A stretch of DNA of 7,829 bases from assembly GCA_016764415.1 (NCBI GenBank), contig JAESRY010000085.1, positions 2,110 through 9,938 of the forward strand, in the 5' to 3' direction. Source of the stretch: Cycloclasticus sp. (lineage in GTDB: Bacteria > Pseudomonadota > Gammaproteobacteria > Methylococcales > Cycloclasticaceae). The notes below the pieces were generated by a model, which saw nothing but the letters and a program-made list of their open reading frames with translations, searched no databases and had not been told where the DNA came from. The position numbers and the translations under genes are program-made. Below are positions 5,306 to 7,829 of the stretch, one piece after another. Each line of letters opens with the position of its first letter. Positions within the stretch are counted from its first letter, which is position 1.

Positions 5306-7057
5306 GTGAATAGATTAGATTTTGAATCAGATGTATTGGTTATTGGTGGTGGCTTTGGTGGCGCAGTTGCTGCGCTACGGGCAGTAGAGTTAGGTCAGAC
5401 TGTTACATTAGTGGAGAAAGCAGTGGTATCACGTGCGGGCCCATCAACCTATGTGCATAGCCAATATGCACCAAATAAAAAGGTTGAAGGCGAAGAGCTG
5501 GACGCGTGGATGGATGAGTTTGTGGTTGGTGCTAATTACATGGCTGATCAGGACTGGGTTGAGCAGTATATTCTAGAAGCTTATGACAGAACTCAGGAGA
5601 TGATTAAGTTAGGTGTTCCGTATGCTAAAGATGCGGAAGGCAATTTAAGGTACGTCAAAGTTCGTGGCCATAAGCTAGGGACTACATTGGGTGTTGATGG
5701 TCGTGCATGCATGGAAGTGCTTAGACGCAGAATGAAAGCCAAACGAGTTAAGCTAGTTGAAAAGGTAGCTGTTATTGAGCTACTGACCAGTGATAATAAA
5801 TACCCTACTAACGGCTCAATTGTTGGCGCTGTTGGCGTACACGTTCGTACTGGACAAACACATGTGTTTAAAGCTAAAAGCGTTATTTTAAATGGTGGGC
5901 CTTTTTATCCAAAAATTCATTATGCGTTCGGTGACCATTGTACCGGTGAAATACATGCTGCAGCATGGCGGGCAGGTGTTGAATTTGCAGGGATGGAGTT
6001 TGCTACATTTGCTGCATGGAGTAACTTTAATAATAAGTTTTTCACACCCGGTCAGGCAAAAATACAGGGCGTAGGCGCACATTTTAAAAATGCTAACCAT
6101 GAGCGTTTTATGGATAAATACGACCCAATCTGGGGTGAGCTATCTGGTTTATTTCAAATTGCCAGAGCTATTATTACAGAAAACATTGAAGGAAGAGGGC
6201 CATGCTATCTAGACCTTCGCCATGTGTCAGAAGAAGATATGAAGGTGCTGTATGAGGTTAGTCCTTCAGTAGAAAGGGCCTTTAAAGAGTTCAATATTGA
6301 TCCCTCTAAAGATACATTAGAGCTGGGGCCCTTCGTTGTTATCGGCACGTTAAGTTCTAGTGGGCCAAATATTGACCTCAATGCTGAAACCAGTATTCCT
6401 GGGCTGTATGCGACAGGTTACGGTACATCTTGTCCGCACTTAATGTCAGGTATCTCGGGCAGTGGCATTTCGACATTTTCAATGGTAGGGGGGCACCGTG
6501 CCGCTGAACATGCAAAAAAACGTTCCGATGAACTTGAAATGCCATCGGTTAATGAGGAGCGTATTGATGAGATCTTAACGGCATATTTTAAACCCATGAA
6601 AAAACTCCGCCAAGTAAGGCCGTCTGATATTTGGATGGAAATTGGTGAGATTACATCTACAGCGGAGTTCGCATTATTTAAAACAGAAAAGAGGATTAAG
6701 CACGTTATTAACCAACTTAAAACGGTGCGTGACGAAAGAATACCTAAAATTTATGCACCCGATATGCATGAATTGGAAAAAGCACATGAAGTTAAGAATT
6801 ACTTGGATATGGCAATATTGGCTTGCTATGCAATGCTGGAGCGAACTGAAAGTCGAGGCGAGCTATTCCGCGTTGATTACCCATATCAGGACAATGATAA
6901 CTGGCTTAAATGGTTGCTAGTGAAAAAGGTAGAAGGCAAAGAAGACCCTGTTTTTACACACCATGATTTAGCTTACGACAAATGGCGTATTAAACCCCCT
7001 ACAGGTAAGTTACCAAGCCCATATCCTGTTCCTGAACGCTTTGCTGAGGAGAAATAA
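5306..7057 (+). CDS. FAD-dependent oxidoreductase, fumarate reductase/AprA-like flavoprotein
   Basis: This 583-residue soluble flavoprotein has an N-terminal dinucleotide fold (VLVIGGGFGG, 10-19, with E37 for the ribose), a second FAD contact at IPGLYATG (364-371), and the C-terminal helical domain of succinate dehydrogenase/fumarate reductase (ESRG at 515-518, DYP at 524-526, W533). Residues needed for fumarate/succinate chemistry are missing: no His in the HPT position (FATFAAW at 232-238), no HxxxGG before the second FAD motif (VVIGTLSSSG instead), and no RLGG after it (SGISGSG, 381-387). EGRG (295-298) is kept. No His stands in the covalent-FAD position (SRAGPS, 42-47), so FAD is probably bound non-covalently, as in adenylylsulfate reductase AprA. 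Start is GTG, with AAGGA at 5294-5298. It is followed two bases later by a ferredoxin gene, as in AprA/AprB-type pairs. It may pass electrons between a substrate and the ferredoxin. Substrate unknown; true APS reductase is unlikely in this context. Confidence 0.85.
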   Translation: MNRLDFESDVLVIGGGFGGAVAALRAVELGQTVTLVEKAVVSRAGPSTYVHSQYAPNKKVEGEELDAWMDEFVVGANYMADQDWVEQYILEAYDRTQEMIKLGVPYAKDAEGNLRYVKVRGHKLGTTLGVDGRACMEVLRRRMKAKRVKLVEKVAVIELLTSDNKYPTNGSIVGAVGVHVRTGQTHVFKAKSVILNGGPFYPKIHYAFGDHCTGEIHAAAWRAGVEFAGMEFATFAAWSNFNNKFFTPGQAKIQGVGAHFKNANHERFMDKYDPIWGELSGLFQIARAIITENIEGRGPCYLDLRHVSEEDMKVLYEVSPSVERAFKEFNIDPSKDTLELGPFVVIGTLSSSGPNIDLNAETSIPGLYATGYGTSCPHLMSGISGSGISTFSMVGGHRAAEHAKKRSDELEMPSVNEERIDEILTAYFKPMKKLRQVRPSDIWMEIGEITSTAEFALFKTEKRIKHVINQLKTVRDERIPKIYAPDMHELEKAHEVKNYLDMAILACYAMLERTESRGELFRVDYPYQDNDNWLKWLLVKKVEGKEDPVFTHHDLAYDKWRIKPPTGKLPSPYPVPERFAEEK

Positions 7058-7059
7058 CA

Positions 7060-7308
7060 ATGATTGAAAATATAGATTTAGATTTGTGTGACGGTTGCAA
7101 TGTTTGCATCGATAGTTGTCCAACGGATGTGATTCGACTGGTTGAAGATGGAAATCCTTGGGAAGTAAAAGGCTGGAAGGTTATCGTGGCATATCCTAAT
7201 GAATGTCATTCTTGTCGTTTATGTGCCATTGATTGTCACGTAGATGCAATCACTGTGACACATGAGCTTCATATTCCTGCGCCGTTTCTTAACTATCAAC
7301 GTGCTTAA
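7060..7308 (+). CDS. 2[4Fe-4S] ferredoxin
   Basis: The 82-residue protein has two complete cluster motifs: C10-x2-C13-x2-C16-x3-C20-P and C49-x2-C52-x2-C55-x3-C59, the second followed by His rather than Pro. All eight cysteines for two [4Fe-4S] clusters are present. The loop between the motifs (about 21-48) is longer than in clostridial ferredoxins, recalling AprB-type and related electron carriers. A GAGGAG site at 7046-7051, eight bases before the ATG, overlaps the end of the flavoprotein gene, so the two are probably translated together and form an electron-transfer pair. In this operon it takes the place usually held by a Rieske or plant-type ferredoxin. Some oxygenases (for example diterpenoid dioxygenase DitA) are known to use ferredoxins of the [3Fe-4S]/[4Fe-4S] kind, so service to the dioxygenase is plausible but inferred. 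Confidence 0.92.
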   Translation: MIENIDLDLCDGCNVCIDSCPTDVIRLVEDGNPWEVKGWKVIVAYPNECHSCRLCAIDCHVDAITVTHELHIPAPFLNYQRA

Positions 7309-7345
7309 TTACCCTTAGATAACTGAATAAGTAATAGGAGATAAC

Positions 7346-7829
7346 ATGTTAATTTGTGCTGGTGAACGAGGGCTATTTACATTAAACGATGCTGGTGATG
7401 TTAGTGATGCTGTATATAAGGGCAACCAATTTATGGCAATGGCAACCCAAGGTAAAACTATTGTTGTAAGTATGTTCAAGAAGGGCGTTATTATGTCGCT
7501 TGATGCTGGATCAAGCTGGCAAGACATAACAGCGGACCTGCCGCATAAAGATATACGTTCGCTGGCTATTGACCCGAAAGATTCTACTTGCATTTACGCA
7601 GGTACAGAGCCAGCTGCAATCTATCGTTACGATGGTGCAAAGTGGTTGGCTTGTGGCGACCTTAGCAAAGTTCCTGAGTCTAAAGATTGGAGTTTTCCGG
7701 TACCGCCAAAAATTGCACATGTACGTTCAATAGTTGTTAGCCCCTCTAATTCAAATACTATTTACGCTTTAATCGAAGTAGGCTCTTTTTTAATTAGCTA
7801 CGATCGAGGTGAAACATGGTCCGCTGCAA
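7346..7829 (+). CDS. BNR/Asp-box beta-propeller protein (sialidase-like fold), 3' end outside window
   Basis: The frame is open from the ATG at 7346 (AGGAG at 7336-7340) through the window end, about 161 residues seen. Two Asp-box motifs are clear: SLDAGSSW (51-58) and SYDRGETW (151-158). A degenerate one, YRYDGAKW, lies at 93-100. Strand segments of the kind IDPKDSTCIYAGTE (75-88) and VSPSNSNTIYALIE (131-144) precede them, as in sialidase, YCF48 and VPS10-like propellers. No signal peptide or membrane segment is visible, so it is probably cytoplasmic, unusual for a secreted-glycosidase type fold. Sialidase activity cannot be claimed: Asp boxes are structural and no catalytic residues are identifiable. 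It lies 37 bases after the ferredoxin gene with no terminator, so it is probably the next operon gene. YCF48/HCF136 proteins assist assembly of a redox complex, which suggests, without proof, an assembly or scaffold role. Confidence 0.8.
   Translation, partial: MLICAGERGLFTLNDAGDVSDAVYKGNQFMAMATQGKTIVVSMFKKGVIMSLDAGSSWQDITADLPHKDIRSLAIDPKDSTCIYAGTEPAAIYRYDGAKWLACGDLSKVPESKDWSFPVPPKIAHVRSIVVSPSNSNTIYALIEVGSFLISYDRGETWSAA

Noticed and set aside
5888..6920. Frames on both strands within the flavoprotein gene, including a 92-codon one at 6642
   Set aside because: The flavoprotein frame is intact with family motifs on both sides; the others are alternative-frame by-products.
7315..7720. Two minus-strand frames opposite the start of the propeller gene
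   Set aside because: The plus strand has a good ribosome site and two Asp boxes in one continuous frame, so these are shadows.
1..7829. CRISPR arrays, insertion sequences, tRNA or rRNA genes
   Set aside because: No regularly spaced long repeats, no transposase motifs or terminal inverted repeats, and no tRNA T-arm pattern were seen.

Overview
The window looks like AT-rich chromosomal DNA from a proteobacterium, most likely a gammaproteobacterium. The reasons are an FNR regulator of the E. coli type (same cysteine spacing and the same recognition-helix residues), FNR boxes of the enterobacterial/ANR type, and a Rieske dioxygenase close to the naphthalene/biphenyl family. A marine hydrocarbon degrader such as Cycloclasticus would fit, but that is inference and no marker gene settles it.

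Layout. Bases 1-671 hold no intact gene but carry a cluster of TTGAC direct repeats (114-244) and a palindrome (409-424). A gene for an FNR-type oxygen sensor is on the minus strand (672-1400). A 287-base divergent intergenic region follows, with an AAT triplet repeat, small dyads and a clear FNR box (1574-1587). Next, on the plus strand, is an MFS transporter of the MFS_3/EntS-like type (1688-3268). A second intergenic region (3269-3428) carries a second clear FNR box (3320-3333). After it comes a tightly packed operon: dioxygenase alpha subunit (3429-4760), beta subunit (4760-5284), a fumarate-reductase/AprA-like flavoprotein (5306-7057), a 2[4Fe-4S] ferredoxin (7060-7308), and a BNR/Asp-box beta-propeller protein cut off by the window end (7346 onward).

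How it may work together. The alpha and beta subunits should form a ring-hydroxylating oxygenase. The usual partners, a NAD(P)H-dependent reductase and a Rieske or plant-type ferredoxin, are not in the window. In their place are a flavoprotein without a visible NAD(P)H domain and an eight-cysteine ferredoxin. This suggests an unusual electron supply, or a second oxidation step on the same pathway. Both plus-strand promoters place an FNR box at exactly the same distance from a -10-like hexamer (28.5 bases from box centre to the first base of the hexamer), the geometry of class II FNR activation. The sequence therefore suggests that an O2-consuming oxygenase and a transporter are switched on when oxygen is low. 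The substrate cannot be read from the sequence.
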